DNA of 64,000 bases from an uncultured Dongia sp. (GTDB lineage Bacteria > Pseudomonadota > Alphaproteobacteria > Dongiales > Dongiaceae), in the NCBI RefSeq assembly GCF_936916975.1, contig NZ_CAKZGO010000004.1, positions 558,001 to 622,000 on the forward strand, given 5' to 3'. Positions within the stretch are counted from its first letter, which is position 1. Each line of letters begins with the position of its first letter. Shown here piece after piece: positions 37,487 through 45,490 of this stretch. A model generated the notes under the pieces. That model searched no databases. It saw only the letters and a list, made by a program, of their open reading frames with translations, and had not been told where the DNA came from. The translations under genes were made by a program, and so were the position numbers.

Positions 37487-38449
37487 ATGAGCAAGACCAC
37501 CGCCACGTTCCGCGGCAAGATCTATGACAATTTCCTCGCCACCATTGGCGCGACCCCCATCGTGCGCCTCGGCAAGCTCGGCCGTGCCGAGGGCGTGAAG
37601 GCGGAACTGCTGGCCAAGCTGGAATTCTTCAACCCGCTCTCCTCGGTCAAGGACCGCATCGGCCTCGCCATGATCGAAGCGCTGGAAGCCAGCGGCAAGC
37701 TGCAGCCCGGCGGGACACTCATCGAGCCCACCAGCGGCAATACCGGCATCGCGCTCGCTTTCGTGGCGGCGGCCAAGGGCTATCGGCTGATCCTCACCAT
37801 GCCGGAAAGCATGTCGCTGGAGCGCCGCAAGATGCTGCGCCTGCTCGGTGCCGAGTTGGAACTGACCCCGGCCGCGCGCGGCATGACCGGCGCCATCCAG
37901 CGCGCCGAAGAACTGGCAGCAGCGACGCCCGGCGCCGTCATCCCCCAGCAGTTCAAGAATGCCGCCAACCCTGAGGTGCATCGTCACAGCACGGCATTGG
38001 AGATCATCGAGGATTGCGGTGGCAAGCTCGACTATTTTGTCTCCGGCGTCGGCACCGGCGGCACCATCACCGGTGTCGGCGAAGTGCTGAAGAAACATAT
38101 CCCCGAGGTGAAGATCGTCGCCGTCGAGCCCGAGGACAGCCCCGTCCTCTCCGGTGGCCAGCCCGGCCCGCACAAGATCCAGGGCATCGGCGCGGGTTTC
38201 GTACCCGAGATCCTCAATCGTGGCGTCATCGACGAGGTCCTGCGCATCTCCAACGCCAACGCCTTCGCTATGGCCCGCAAGGTCGCCAAGATCGAAGGCA
38301 TGCCGGTCGGCATCTCGTCCGGTGCGGCACTCACCGCCGGCATCGAAATCGGCCAACGCCCGGGCCATGAGAGCAAGCGCATCCTGGTGATTTTGCCGTC
38401 CTCGGCCGAACGCTATCTGTCGACGGCGCTGTTCGAGGGATTGGAGTAA
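37487..38449 (+). CDS. cysK: Cysteine synthase A (O-acetylserine sulfhydrylase)
   Basis: PLP enzyme that makes cysteine from O-acetylserine and sulfide. It has 320 residues. The PLP lysine is in FNPLSSVKDRIG; TSGNTGIALAFVAAAKGY is the substrate/asparagine loop, and GTGGTITGVGEVLK is the phosphate loop. The start ATG 37487 has AAGGA upstream. It follows the Rrf2 regulator and is followed within 2 bp by a repeat element. CysM or cystathionine beta-synthase forms are excluded by the PTSGNTG and length pattern, though not absolutely. Confidence 0.95.
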   Translation: MSKTTATFRGKIYDNFLATIGATPIVRLGKLGRAEGVKAELLAKLEFFNPLSSVKDRIGLAMIEALEASGKLQPGGTLIEPTSGNTGIALAFVAAAKGYRLILTMPESMSLERRKMLRLLGAELELTPAARGMTGAIQRAEELAAATPGAVIPQQFKNAANPEVHRHSTALEIIEDCGGKLDYFVSGVGTGGTITGVGEVLKKHIPEVKIVAVEPEDSPVLSGGQPGPHKIQGIGAGFVPEILNRGVIDEVLRISNANAFAMARKVAKIEGMPVGISSGAALTAGIEIGQRPGHESKRILVILPSSAERYLSTALFEGLE

Positions 38450-38450
38450 G

Positions 38451-38600
38451 CCCCCTCTCCCCGACCCTCCCCCACCGTCGGCGAATGCCGACATTCGTCG
38501 GCGGGTGGGGGGAGGAAGTCCCACCGAGTTCGCTTTGTCAGTCGCGTTCAATCTGGCTCAAATCCCCTCCCCCAACGTGGGGAGGGTTAGGGAGAGGGGG
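38451..38600. repeat. Interspersed inverted-repeat element, copy 3
   Basis: The left arm CCCCCTCTCCCCGACCCTCC holds an internal hairpin (CCGTCGGCGAATGCCGACATTCGTCGGCGG region) like copy 2. The right arm ends GGAGGGTTAGGGAGAGGGGG. It starts one base after the cysK stop and ends 24 bp before the moeB-like ATG. Confidence 0.85.
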
Positions 38601-38624
38601 TAGCGGCAACCTGTGAGATCCATC

Positions 38625-39392
38625 ATGACCGAGCTCACCGACCACCAACTCGAACGCTACGCCCGCAACGTCATCCTCGATGAGGTGGGCGAAGACGGAC
38701 AGTTGAAACTGCTCAGCTCCAAGGTGCTGGTGATCGGCGCCGGCGGCCTCGGCGCACCGCTGCTGCTTTATCTCGCCGCCGCCGGCATCGGCACGATCGG
38801 CGTCATCGATGACGACACGGTCGATCTCACCAATCTGCAGCGCCAGGTGATCCACGATTCAAACGCCGTCGATCGTCCCAAGGTCGAGAGTGCCGCCACG
38901 CGCCTGCGCGCGCTCAACCCCGACATCGTGATCGAACCGATCGCGGCACGCCTCAATGCGCAGAATGCGTCAGATATCATCGCCCGCTTCGACCTCGTGG
39001 CCGATGGCAGCGATAATTTTACCACCCGCTATCTACTCAATGATCTCTGCTTCCGGCTGAAGAAGCCGCTGGTATCCGCGGCCTTGTTACGCTTTGAGGC
39101 CCAGCTCTCGACCTTCAAGGCACATCTGGGCGACCCGCATCCCTGCTATCGCTGCCTGTTCCCAGAACAGCCACCGGAAGACCTTATCCCGCGCTGTGAA
39201 CAGGCCGGGATTCTGGGGCCGGTCGCCGGCGTCATGGGGTCACTGCAGGCAACCGAAGTGCTGAAAGAAATATTGGGCATCGGTGACAGTCTCTCGGGCC
39301 GCCTGATGATGTATGACGCGCTCGGCCCCGCCTTCCGCGAGGTGCGCTTCAAGCGGGACCCCGACTGTGCGACTTGCGGAAGCGCAGCATGA
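38625..39392 (+). CDS. MoeB/ThiF-family adenylyltransferase (E1-like)
   Basis: A 255-residue E1-like enzyme that adenylates the C-terminal Gly of a ubiquitin-like sulfur carrier. The ATP motif is VLVIGAGGLGAPLLLYLAAAG (about residues 34-54), followed by the NLQRQVIHD block. Zn-binding Cys pairs are CYRC and CATC, the latter at the extreme C-terminus. No rhodanese domain is fused, so it is MoeB- or ThiF-like, not MoeZ. The carrier (MoaD or ThiS) is not adjacent, so the pathway remains open. It is coupled to the next membrane protein. Confidence 0.92.
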   Translation: MTELTDHQLERYARNVILDEVGEDGQLKLLSSKVLVIGAGGLGAPLLLYLAAAGIGTIGVIDDDTVDLTNLQRQVIHDSNAVDRPKVESAATRLRALNPDIVIEPIAARLNAQNASDIIARFDLVADGSDNFTTRYLLNDLCFRLKKPLVSAALLRFEAQLSTFKAHLGDPHPCYRCLFPEQPPEDLIPRCEQAGILGPVAGVMGSLQATEVLKEILGIGDSLSGRLMMYDALGPAFREVRFKRDPDCATCGSAA

Positions 39393-39901
39393 GCGGCGAG
39401 CTTGTGCGCGACTGGGCATCACTGCGCTGGAGGCGGCTGATCGCCGCTTCTGTTCTTGCGCCACTCCCGGCCCTCTATATTGGCTTTGCCGCCTTTGTGC
39501 TGTCCTACAGTGACCGCAACGTCTATGCCGTGCTTCGGTATGTGAAGGAAACGAGCGCCTATGTCTGGGCATTCTCCCTCCTGTTCACATTTATCTATCT
39601 CAACGCCGTCGCGCGATTCCGCGGTCGTGTCGGCATGGTCGAATGCATTGCAATGGGCACCGTTGCCGCGTTTCTGCTGGCGCTCGGATTCTTTATCAGC
39701 ACGGACGTGCTAGAACTCTTTGGCCAGCTTCCCTACATGGTGTTCTTTCCTGGCGTGGTATTGAGGACCATGCACGATTGGCATCTCGGGGCTGCCATCC
39801 TTGGGTCGATCCTGGCGCCCGCCGGAGCCTTGTCGGGCTGGATCTTCTGGCGCATCGGCATCGCGCCGGCAATCCCGCGATCCAAGACCGACGTCTTCTG
39901 A
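39389..39901 (+). CDS. Hypothetical four-span membrane protein
   Basis: A 170-residue protein with four hydrophobic helices (about 20-42, 60-78, 90-110 and 135-160) joined by short loops. The N-terminus is basic (RWRRL), which suggests a cytoplasmic start. ATG 39389 overlaps the moeB-like stop (ATGA), so the gene is coupled to it. No conserved polar motif within the membrane stands out. No family recognised. Confidence 0.72.
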   Translation: MSGELVRDWASLRWRRLIAASVLAPLPALYIGFAAFVLSYSDRNVYAVLRYVKETSAYVWAFSLLFTFIYLNAVARFRGRVGMVECIAMGTVAAFLLALGFFISTDVLELFGQLPYMVFFPGVVLRTMHDWHLGAAILGSILAPAGALSGWIFWRIGIAPAIPRSKTDVF

Positions 39902-39913
39902 TACCGCCGCCTC

Positions 39914-40318
39914 CTAAAGCCCTTCCTTCTCGCGCTGCGCCAGGATCAACGCCCGATTAGCGGCGCTCAACTTCTTCATCGTCAGCGCAGTCTCATCCAA
40001 TACGCGCCAGACCGGCGTCACCTTCGTAAGCGGCATGCCTTCGTTATATGCCTCGAAGGCAGCTTCCGCGCAGGTGCGCAGATGATAACCGGTATAGACC
40101 GGACAGGCGCCGTCCGCCTTGTGCCGCTTCGCGAGTTCAGCCCGCATCTCGGCGACGCTCATTTGCCGGCGGCGGGGGATGGCGCGGATGAAGTCGTCGA
40201 TCATGCGCACGGACGGGAGCAGCATCGCACCGCCCTTGGCGACACCAGCGCGCGTCACCGGCATCCGCTTGATCTCATGCGGCGCGTTGGATTGCAGTTT
40301 GTCGGTCCAGCTTTTCAT
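39914..40318 (-). CDS. Conserved hypothetical, distant O6-alkylguanine-transferase-like pattern
   Basis: A 134-residue soluble protein that starts MKSWTDKLQSNAPHEIKRM. The middle AEMRAELAKRHKADGACPVYTG carries a helical block, and the C-terminal KVTPVWRVLDETALT resembles the PCHRV segment of alkylguanine transferases, but with Trp in place of the active-site Cys. I recall similar proteins with TPFWRVI in other proteobacteria; this is from memory. If related, it could be an alkyltransferase-like lesion-recognition protein. The longer frame to 40567 adds non-conserved sequence. Confidence 0.6.
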   Translation of the reverse strand: MKSWTDKLQSNAPHEIKRMPVTRAGVAKGGAMLLPSVRMIDDFIRAIPRRRQMSVAEMRAELAKRHKADGACPVYTGYHLRTCAEAAFEAYNEGMPLTKVTPVWRVLDETALTMKKLSAANRALILAQREKEGL

Positions 40319-40392
40319 GGAGCCATCCGCCTGTCGTCGATCGAACAGCAGGATAGCGGCACGCTGTTTGATAAATCCTGCTGTTTTACTGA

Positions 40393-40425
40393 AACGGCCC
40401 GCAGCGATGATCGCGGCGGGCCGTT
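40393..40425 (-). terminator. Hairpin after 2-hydroxyacid dehydrogenase gene
   Basis: AACGGCCCGC (40393-40402) pairs with GCGGGCCGTT (40416-40425) across a 13-base loop, starting six bases beyond the stop at 40431. The T-tract is weak, so it may instead protect the RNA end. Confidence 0.5.
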
Positions 40426-40430
40426 CTTGT

Positions 40431-41414
40431 TCAGAGCAGCGCTTCCAATACCCGGTCCGGCGGCTTGTGGCCGTCGGCGAAGGTCTTGATGTTGATGATG
40501 ACCTTCTCACCCATATCGGTGCGGCCTTCGATGGTGGCCGAGCCCATGTGTGGCAGCAGCACGACATTGTCGAGCTTGAGGAGCTTCGGGTTCAACGCCG
40601 GCTCATGCTCGAACACGTCGAGCCCCGCCCCCGCGATCTCGTTCTTGTCGAGCATGCGGGTGAGCGCGTTTTCGTCGACGATCTCGCCGCGCGCGGTGTT
40701 GACGATATAGACATGCTTCTGCAGCAGCTTGAGCCTGCGCGCCGAGAGCAAATGATAGGTGGCCGGCGTGTGCGGGCAGTTGACCGAGATGATGTCCATG
40801 CGCGAGAGCATCTGGTCGAGGCTCTCCCAATAGGTGGCCTCCAGCGATTGCTCGACCGCGGTGCTGACGCGGCGGCGGTTGTGGTAATGGACCGAAAGAC
40901 CGAAGCCCTTGGCGCGCCTGGCCACAGCCTGGCCGATGCGGCCCATGCCGATGATGCCGAGGCGTTTGCCGTAAATGCGGTGGCCGAGCATGTTCATCGG
41001 CCCCCAGCCCTGCCACTTGCCGGAGCGGATCAGGCGCTCGCCCTCCGACACGCGGCGCGACACGGCGAGGATCAGCGCCATGGTCATGTCGGCAGTATCC
41101 TCGGTGAGGACACCGGGCGTGTTGGTAACGGTGATGCCGCGCTGGCGGGCGGTCGCCAGATCGATGTGGTCGACGCCGGTGCCGAAGGAGGCGATGAGCC
41201 GCAGCTTGTCGCCGGCCTGGGCCAGCACGCCGGCATCGATCCGGTCGGTCACGGTCGGCACCAGAACATCGGCGATCTTCACCGCCTCGATGAGCTCGGC
41301 CTGGGTCAGCGGATGGTCGTCGAGATTGAGGCGGACGTTGAACAGCTCCATCATCCGCGTCTCGATGACATCGGGCAGTTTCCGCGTCACCACCACCAAA
41401 GGCTTGTTAGTCAT
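40431..41414 (-). CDS. D-2-hydroxyacid dehydrogenase (glyoxylate/hydroxypyruvate reductase type)
   Basis: A 327-residue NAD(P)-dependent oxidoreductase. The nucleotide loop is IIGMGRIGQAVARRAKGFG; catalytic Arg and Glu lie in NTARGEIVDE and AGLDVFEHEP, and the His in LLPHMGSATIEGR. The GTGVDHIDLATARQRGI block is the substrate-side signature of glyoxylate reductases. It probably reduces glyoxylate or hydroxypyruvate. ATG 41414 is preferred (GGAA five bases upstream) over the frame extending to 41486. Confidence 0.9.
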   Translation of the reverse strand: MTNKPLVVVTRKLPDVIETRMMELFNVRLNLDDHPLTQAELIEAVKIADVLVPTVTDRIDAGVLAQAGDKLRLIASFGTGVDHIDLATARQRGITVTNTPGVLTEDTADMTMALILAVSRRVSEGERLIRSGKWQGWGPMNMLGHRIYGKRLGIIGMGRIGQAVARRAKGFGLSVHYHNRRRVSTAVEQSLEATYWESLDQMLSRMDIISVNCPHTPATYHLLSARRLKLLQKHVYIVNTARGEIVDENALTRMLDKNEIAGAGLDVFEHEPALNPKLLKLDNVVLLPHMGSATIEGRTDMGEKVIINIKTFADGHKPPDRVLEALL

Positions 41415-41655
41415 GGTTCCAACATCTCCCGGCACGGGCCTTTGAATTTTGTCTGATCGCCCGTTTCTCTGGGAGAGTGGTAGCAAGCGGGTGGCTTCCT
41501 TGTCGAGGGGCTGGGCCGGCCTAATCCGGCACGCCGCCCAAATCGGCGCATTCCTGGCTCAAACGCGGCCCGAATTGATGCAAAGACGTCGCACCATCTC
41601 TCTCTTATGGTTTCAATGGCTTGACCCAGGCCCTGCGCCGCTTTATCGCCTGGAT

Positions 41656-42198
41656 ATGCATGCGAATCGGACCATCATCACCAAGACTGCTCGCGGCAAC
41701 CGGCCGGGCCAGCTGGCGCGGCTGGTAGCGCTTGCACTGCTGCTGGCCGGTCTGTTGCCCGGTGCGGGCCTCCGCGCCGAGGACAAATTGCCGCTGCCGC
41801 GCTTTGCCAGCCTGCAGTCGAACGAGGTCAATATGCGCCAGGGACCTGGCGAGACCTATCCCATCATCTGGACCTATCAGCGCGCTGGCCTGCCGGTGGA
41901 GATCATCGAGGAATTCGATATCTGGCGCCGCATCCGCGACCATGACGGCGTCGTGGGCTGGGTGAAATCGACCCTGTTGGTCGGCAAGCGCCATGTCATC
42001 GTTCGCGACGACCAGCGGCCCTTGCGCAAATCTCCCGACGCCGGTGCCCTGCCGGTGGCGCAGGTCGATCCCGGCGTCGTCCTCAAGGTGCTGGAATGCG
42101 CCGGCGATTGGTGCCGGCTCGAAGTCCAGGGTTACAAAGGCTGGATGATGAAGACCGAGTTCTGGGGTGTCTACCAGGCCGAGACGCTGGAAGATTAG
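41656..42198 (+). CDS. Secreted bacterial SH3-domain protein
   Basis: A 180-residue exported protein. The hydrophobic core LVALALLLAGLLPGA ends in a plausible cleavage (GLRA-ED). Two SH3b-like repeats follow: ASLQSNEVNMRQGPGETYPIIWTYQ with VVGWVKSTLL, then RPLRKSPDAGALPVAQVDPGVVLKVLECAGDWCRLEVQG. Such SH3 proteins bind peptidoglycan or partner enzymes in the periplasm. Start at ATG 41656 gives the signal peptide; the longer frame adds a basic stretch without a signal. It is transcribed away from the dehydrogenase. Confidence 0.83.
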   Translation: MHANRTIITKTARGNRPGQLARLVALALLLAGLLPGAGLRAEDKLPLPRFASLQSNEVNMRQGPGETYPIIWTYQRAGLPVEIIEEFDIWRRIRDHDGVVGWVKSTLLVGKRHVIVRDDQRPLRKSPDAGALPVAQVDPGVVLKVLECAGDWCRLEVQGYKGWMMKTEFWGVYQAETLED

Positions 42199-42216
42199 AT
42201 CTCGACGCCATCCTTT

Positions 42217-42319
42217 ATCGTCATGGTACGCGAAGGCGTACCACCCACGACTTTGCTGGCTACTGCTCGATCGACGGATAGAAACTCGTGGGTGGTCGGC
42301 CTACGCCGACCATGACGAT
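42217..42319. repeat. 103-bp nested palindrome
   Basis: The outer arms ATCGTCATGGT and ACCATGACGAT frame two inner hairpins. Left arm: ATGGTACGCGAAGGCGTACC with ACCACCCACGA beyond; right arm: TCGTGGGTGGTCGGCCTACG ending ACCATGACGAT. Each half folds alone, and the whole folds as one. It lies between the SH3 gene and the DUF3501 gene. This looks like a REP-type bacterial interspersed element, different from the C-rich family. Confidence 0.75.
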
Positions 42320-42334
42320 CTTTACTTGAGCGAG

Positions 42335-42931
42335 CTAGTCCAGATCGCCCGCCAACGCTGCGCGCGTTTCTTCGCCGATCACGGCCATATGCGCGTAGGC
42401 CGGGTGATCGAAGCCGAGGATGATCTGCTGGCCGCCCTGCTTGAAGGCCGTGGCCTGCGCATCCGAGAGCGGGAAATGGACGAATTGCACCGATGATGCC
42501 TTGCCCTGCTCATTGGTGCGGTCCTGGTCTTCCTCCGGCACACCCTTCACGGTCTCACCGGCGAATTTCAGGAAGGCCGTGTGCTCGACACCACCCAGCC
42601 GATTGAGAAAATTCGTCCGGCGCACCGGGTCGTCGATTTCGAACATCACTGTCGCCACCAGTTCACGGCCCTGCGGAATGAGCGGGTTATAGGCGCGCAA
42701 TTCGTCGACCAGCTGCGCGTCGCCGCCCTTCTCGATATAGAGCATCTCCTGCACCTGCTGCAGCATGGTGTCATAGCTCTCGAAATAGAAGGTCGCCACC
42801 GGCCCCACTTCCATGCGCCGTTTCTTCTTGATGGCCACCACCGCCTTGCGCTTCTCCGACCGGATCTTGGTGTAATCCGCGATCGGCAGGATATCGGCGG
42901 CGGTGATAGATTTTTTACGAGCGGCGGTCAT
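42335..42931 (-). CDS. DUF3501 family protein
   Basis: A 198-residue soluble protein of the DUF3501 family. Conserved features include the N-terminal LPIADYTKIRSEKRKAVVAIKKKRRMEVGP block and FLNRLGGVEHTAFLKFAGE. ATG 42931 lies 8 bp after the stop of the Fe-S protein gene, so the two are co-transcribed. The frame up to 43060 is an unlikely N-terminal extension overlapping the neighbour. The function is unknown; its constant partners (rubrerythrin, Fe-S CCG protein, Irr) suggest peroxide or iron homeostasis. Confidence 0.88.
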   Translation of the reverse strand: MTAARKKSITAADILPIADYTKIRSEKRKAVVAIKKKRRMEVGPVATFYFESYDTMLQQVQEMLYIEKGGDAQLVDELRAYNPLIPQGRELVATVMFEIDDPVRRTNFLNRLGGVEHTAFLKFAGETVKGVPEEDQDRTNEQGKASSVQFVHFPLSDAQATAFKQGGQQIILGFDHPAYAHMAVIGEETRAALAGDLD

Positions 42932-42939
42932 GTCTTTCC

Positions 42940-44271
42940 TCACATCAACCCATAGGCCCGGGCAAACAATTCGATCGGGTGCGGCGCTTCTTCGGCCGGC
43001 TGTTCGCCGGGCTGCAGCACGCCGATGCCTTGCAGGATATGGGCACCTGCCAGCGGGCATTCCGAGGAAATCTGGCGCTTGCCGGAATTCATCGCCTGGC
43101 GCGCCACCGGCTTGCCGACCTTGAGAGCGACGTCGAAATTCTCCTTCAAGACACCCCAGGCGCCGCCGTGGCCGGAGCAGCGCTCCATCACCAGCAGGTC
43201 TGCATCGGGGATGAGCTTGAGCATCTCGGTGGCCTTCTGGCCCATGTTCTGCGCACGCGCATGGCAGGCGATGTGCAACGCGACGCCACCCTCCAAAGCC
43301 TGCAGGCCCGGCGCCAGGCCGTCTCGCTTGGCGATGTCGACGATGTATTCCGAGATGTCGAAAGTGGCTTGCGAGAGCCGCTTGATCCTGGCGTCATCGG
43401 GCAGGATGAGCGGCCATTCGAATTTCAGCATCAATGAGCAGGACGGCACCAGGGCCACCACGTCGTAGCCCAGCTCGACATAAGGCAGCAAGGCATCCGC
43501 CACCGATTGAGCATGTTCAGCGACGCGCGCCACGTCACCCTGCTCCAGCTGCGGCATGCCGCAGCAGCGCGGATAGACGACTTCCGTCTCGACGCCGTTC
43601 TTGGCCAGCACCTGGATCGCCGCCATGCCGATATCGGGATTGTTGTAATTGGCAAAGCAGGTCGCATAGATCACGGCCTTGCGGCCATAGGCGGGGGCGG
43701 CCGTGTTGATCTCCGGCTTGTTCTCCATCGCGCGCAGCACCAGGGTGCGGCCATGGAACTTCGGCAGATGGGCGCGGTGGTCGATGCCGACGGTCTTTTC
43801 CATCACGTGCCGCGCGGCACTGTTGTCGGTGAAGGCATTGGCGAGCGGCGCCAGCATGCCGGCTGCCTTGCCGTTGCGATCGGTCTCGGTCAGCTGGCCA
43901 TAGACCTTGTCATTCTTACCCTGTTTCAGCTCGGCAGCGCGGTAGCGCAGCATAAGATGCGGGAAGTCGACCGCCCATTCATGGGGCGGGACATAGGGAC
44001 ATTTGACCATGAAGCAGAGGTCGCACAGCGTGCAGGCATCGACGACCTGTTTGTAATCGGCGGTGGCGACGCCGGCCACTTCATCGGGACTTGCGTCAAC
44101 CAGATCAAACAGGCGCGGGAATGAATCGCAGAGATTGAAACAACGACGGCACCCATGGCAGATGTCGAAGACGCGATGCATCTCCGCATTGATCTTGTCC
44201 ATGTCGTAGAAGTCGGGGTTCTGCCAATCGATCTTGTGGCGGAACGGTGCCTCCAGGCTGCCTTCGCGCAT
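42940..44271 (-). CDS. GlpC/HdrD-like Fe-S protein with CCG domains
   Basis: A 443-residue iron-sulfur protein. Two 4Fe-4S ferredoxin-type motifs lie at C38-x2-C41-x2-C44-x3-C48 and C80-x2-C83-x2-C86-x4-C91-P. Two CCG-type cluster domains follow: [13 protein letters not shown] in the first and [11 protein letters not shown] in the second, where one Cys of CCG is replaced by Ser. Similar subunits pass electrons in glycerol-3-phosphate dehydrogenase and heterodisulfide reductase. Here it sits between rubrerythrin and DUF3501; it may feed electrons to rubrerythrin, which is inference. Confidence 0.88.
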   Translation of the reverse strand: MREGSLEAPFRHKIDWQNPDFYDMDKINAEMHRVFDICHGCRRCFNLCDSFPRLFDLVDASPDEVAGVATADYKQVVDACTLCDLCFMVKCPYVPPHEWAVDFPHLMLRYRAAELKQGKNDKVYGQLTETDRNGKAAGMLAPLANAFTDNSAARHVMEKTVGIDHRAHLPKFHGRTLVLRAMENKPEINTAAPAYGRKAVIYATCFANYNNPDIGMAAIQVLAKNGVETEVVYPRCCGMPQLEQGDVARVAEHAQSVADALLPYVELGYDVVALVPSCSLMLKFEWPLILPDDARIKRLSQATFDISEYIVDIAKRDGLAPGLQALEGGVALHIACHARAQNMGQKATEMLKLIPDADLLVMERCSGHGGAWGVLKENFDVALKVGKPVARQAMNSGKRQISSECPLAGAHILQGIGVLQPGEQPAEEAPHPIELFARAYGLM

Positions 44272-44375
44272 GGACTATCCCTCGCACGCGGGGTTGCAGG
44301 AGCAGAATCGGAACGCCGATGCCGCACGGCCGGCTCCGCGCACGGAGCCGGCAGATGCAGGCAATCAGGTCGGCA

Positions 44376-44795
44376 TCAGCCCAGGGTGTCGAGCGCCTTC
44401 TGGAAGCGCCCGGCATGGGACTTTTCGGCCTTGGCGAGAGTCTCGAACCAGTCGGCGATCTCGTCGAAGCCTTCTTCACGCGCGGTGCGCGCCATGCCCG
44501 GATACATGTCGGTGTATTCGTGGGTTTCGCCCGCGATCGAGGCCTTCAGATTGGGCGCGGTGGCACCGATCGGGAGGCCCGTCGCCGGATCACCGGTCTC
44601 TTCGAGGAATTCGAGATGGCCATGGGCATGGCCGGTCTCGCCTTCCGCGGTGGAGCGGAACACGGCGGCGACGTCGTTATAACCTTCGACATCGGCCTTC
44701 TGTGCGAAATAGAGGTAGCGTCGGTTAGCCTGGCTTTCGCCGGCAAATGCGTCCTTCAGATTGCCCTCGGTCTTGGAGCCCTTCAGACCAGCCAT
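44376..44795 (-). CDS. Rubrerythrin (ferritin-like di-iron protein without rubredoxin domain)
   Basis: A 139-residue di-iron protein that reduces hydrogen peroxide. The di-iron Glu/His motifs are in [29 protein letters not shown], and the C-terminal [12 protein letters not shown]. It ends after the four-helix bundle, so it lacks the usual rubredoxin-type Fe(Cys)4 tail. ATG 44795 is preferred over a longer frame to 44867. Its promoter is clear (see 44895-44923). It lies 181 bp from the irr gene, the likely regulator. Confidence 0.92.
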   Translation of the reverse strand: MAGLKGSKTEGNLKDAFAGESQANRRYLYFAQKADVEGYNDVAAVFRSTAEGETGHAHGHLEFLEETGDPATGLPIGATAPNLKASIAGETHEYTDMYPGMARTAREEGFDEIADWFETLAKAEKSHAGRFQKALDTLG

Positions 44796-44894
44796 TTTCG
44801 TCTCCCTAGCTAAATGGGTTGCGGGGATCTTGGTGCGGGGTTCCGTCTTGTGAACTGGGCAGAACACGCCGCGACAAGCTTGTTGGTGGGCTTG

Positions 44895-44923
44895 AATCTA
44901 TGCCTCGGCCCAAACGCTGTCAA
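44895..44923 (-). promoter_or_regulatory. Sigma-70 promoter of the rubrerythrin operon
   Basis: On the minus strand TTGACA (44918-44923) and TAGATT (44895-44900) are exactly 17 bp apart. This is the best sigma-70 promoter seen in the window and lies 100 bp before the rubrerythrin ATG. The AT-rich tract 44924-44975 immediately upstream could hold an Irr operator, but I do not see a perfect ICE-type palindrome. Confidence 0.75.
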
Positions 44924-44975
44924 CAAATTGGAATCGTTTTAATAAGTTCTTTTAGTGACTGATCTGATTGGCGAA

Positions 44976-45395
44976 TTAATTATCATTCGCAAGTCGGACA
45001 ATGACATCCACGCGCGAGACCTTCATCCCCTCGGGAGCCGCCGGGAGCTGGCTCAGGGCCACTTCCGAAGCCGGGATGTCGATCAGCTTGCCGGCACCTT
45101 CGACGAAGAAATGATGATGCGGCGTGATGTTGTTGTCGAAATAGGAGCGGCCTGGCTCAACCACGACTTCGCGCAGCAGGCCTGCGGTCGTGAACTGATG
45201 GAGGGTGTTGTAGATGGTCGCCAGCGAGACGGAGATCCGGTTCGCGACCGCCTCGGCATGGAGATCCTCGGCCGAGACATGCCTGTCACCGCCTTCGAAC
45301 AGCAGCTTGGCGAGAGAGAGGCGCTGGCGGGTCGGCCGGAGGCCGGCATCCTTCAGCTTGGCGAGGATCGAGGTAAAGGGCCGATTGGTTTCCAT
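44976..45395 (-). CDS. irr: Fur-family regulator Irr (iron response regulator)
   Basis: A 139-residue winged-helix regulator of the Fur superfamily. The DNA-binding part includes LRPTRQRLSLAKLLFEGG and SVSLATIYNTLHQFTTAGLLREV. The metal/haem-sensing region has the His triple HHH at 93-95 (PHHHFFVEG), the pattern of alphaproteobacterial Irr. The Cys-rich C-terminal zinc sites of classical Fur are absent. Irr senses haem status and represses or activates iron genes. It is followed on the same strand by rubrerythrin, which has its own promoter. Confidence 0.92.
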   Translation of the reverse strand: METNRPFTSILAKLKDAGLRPTRQRLSLAKLLFEGGDRHVSAEDLHAEAVANRISVSLATIYNTLHQFTTAGLLREVVVEPGRSYFDNNITPHHHFFVEGAGKLIDIPASEVALSQLPAAPEGMKVSRVDVIVRLANDN

Positions 45396-45490
45396 ATGTG
45401 AAACCTTAATCCAAGCCGATCAGGGTGAAAAGCGGGAATCTATAATCGCTCAAGATCGTGATCTAATGGGAAAATCGCCCCATAGACGAC

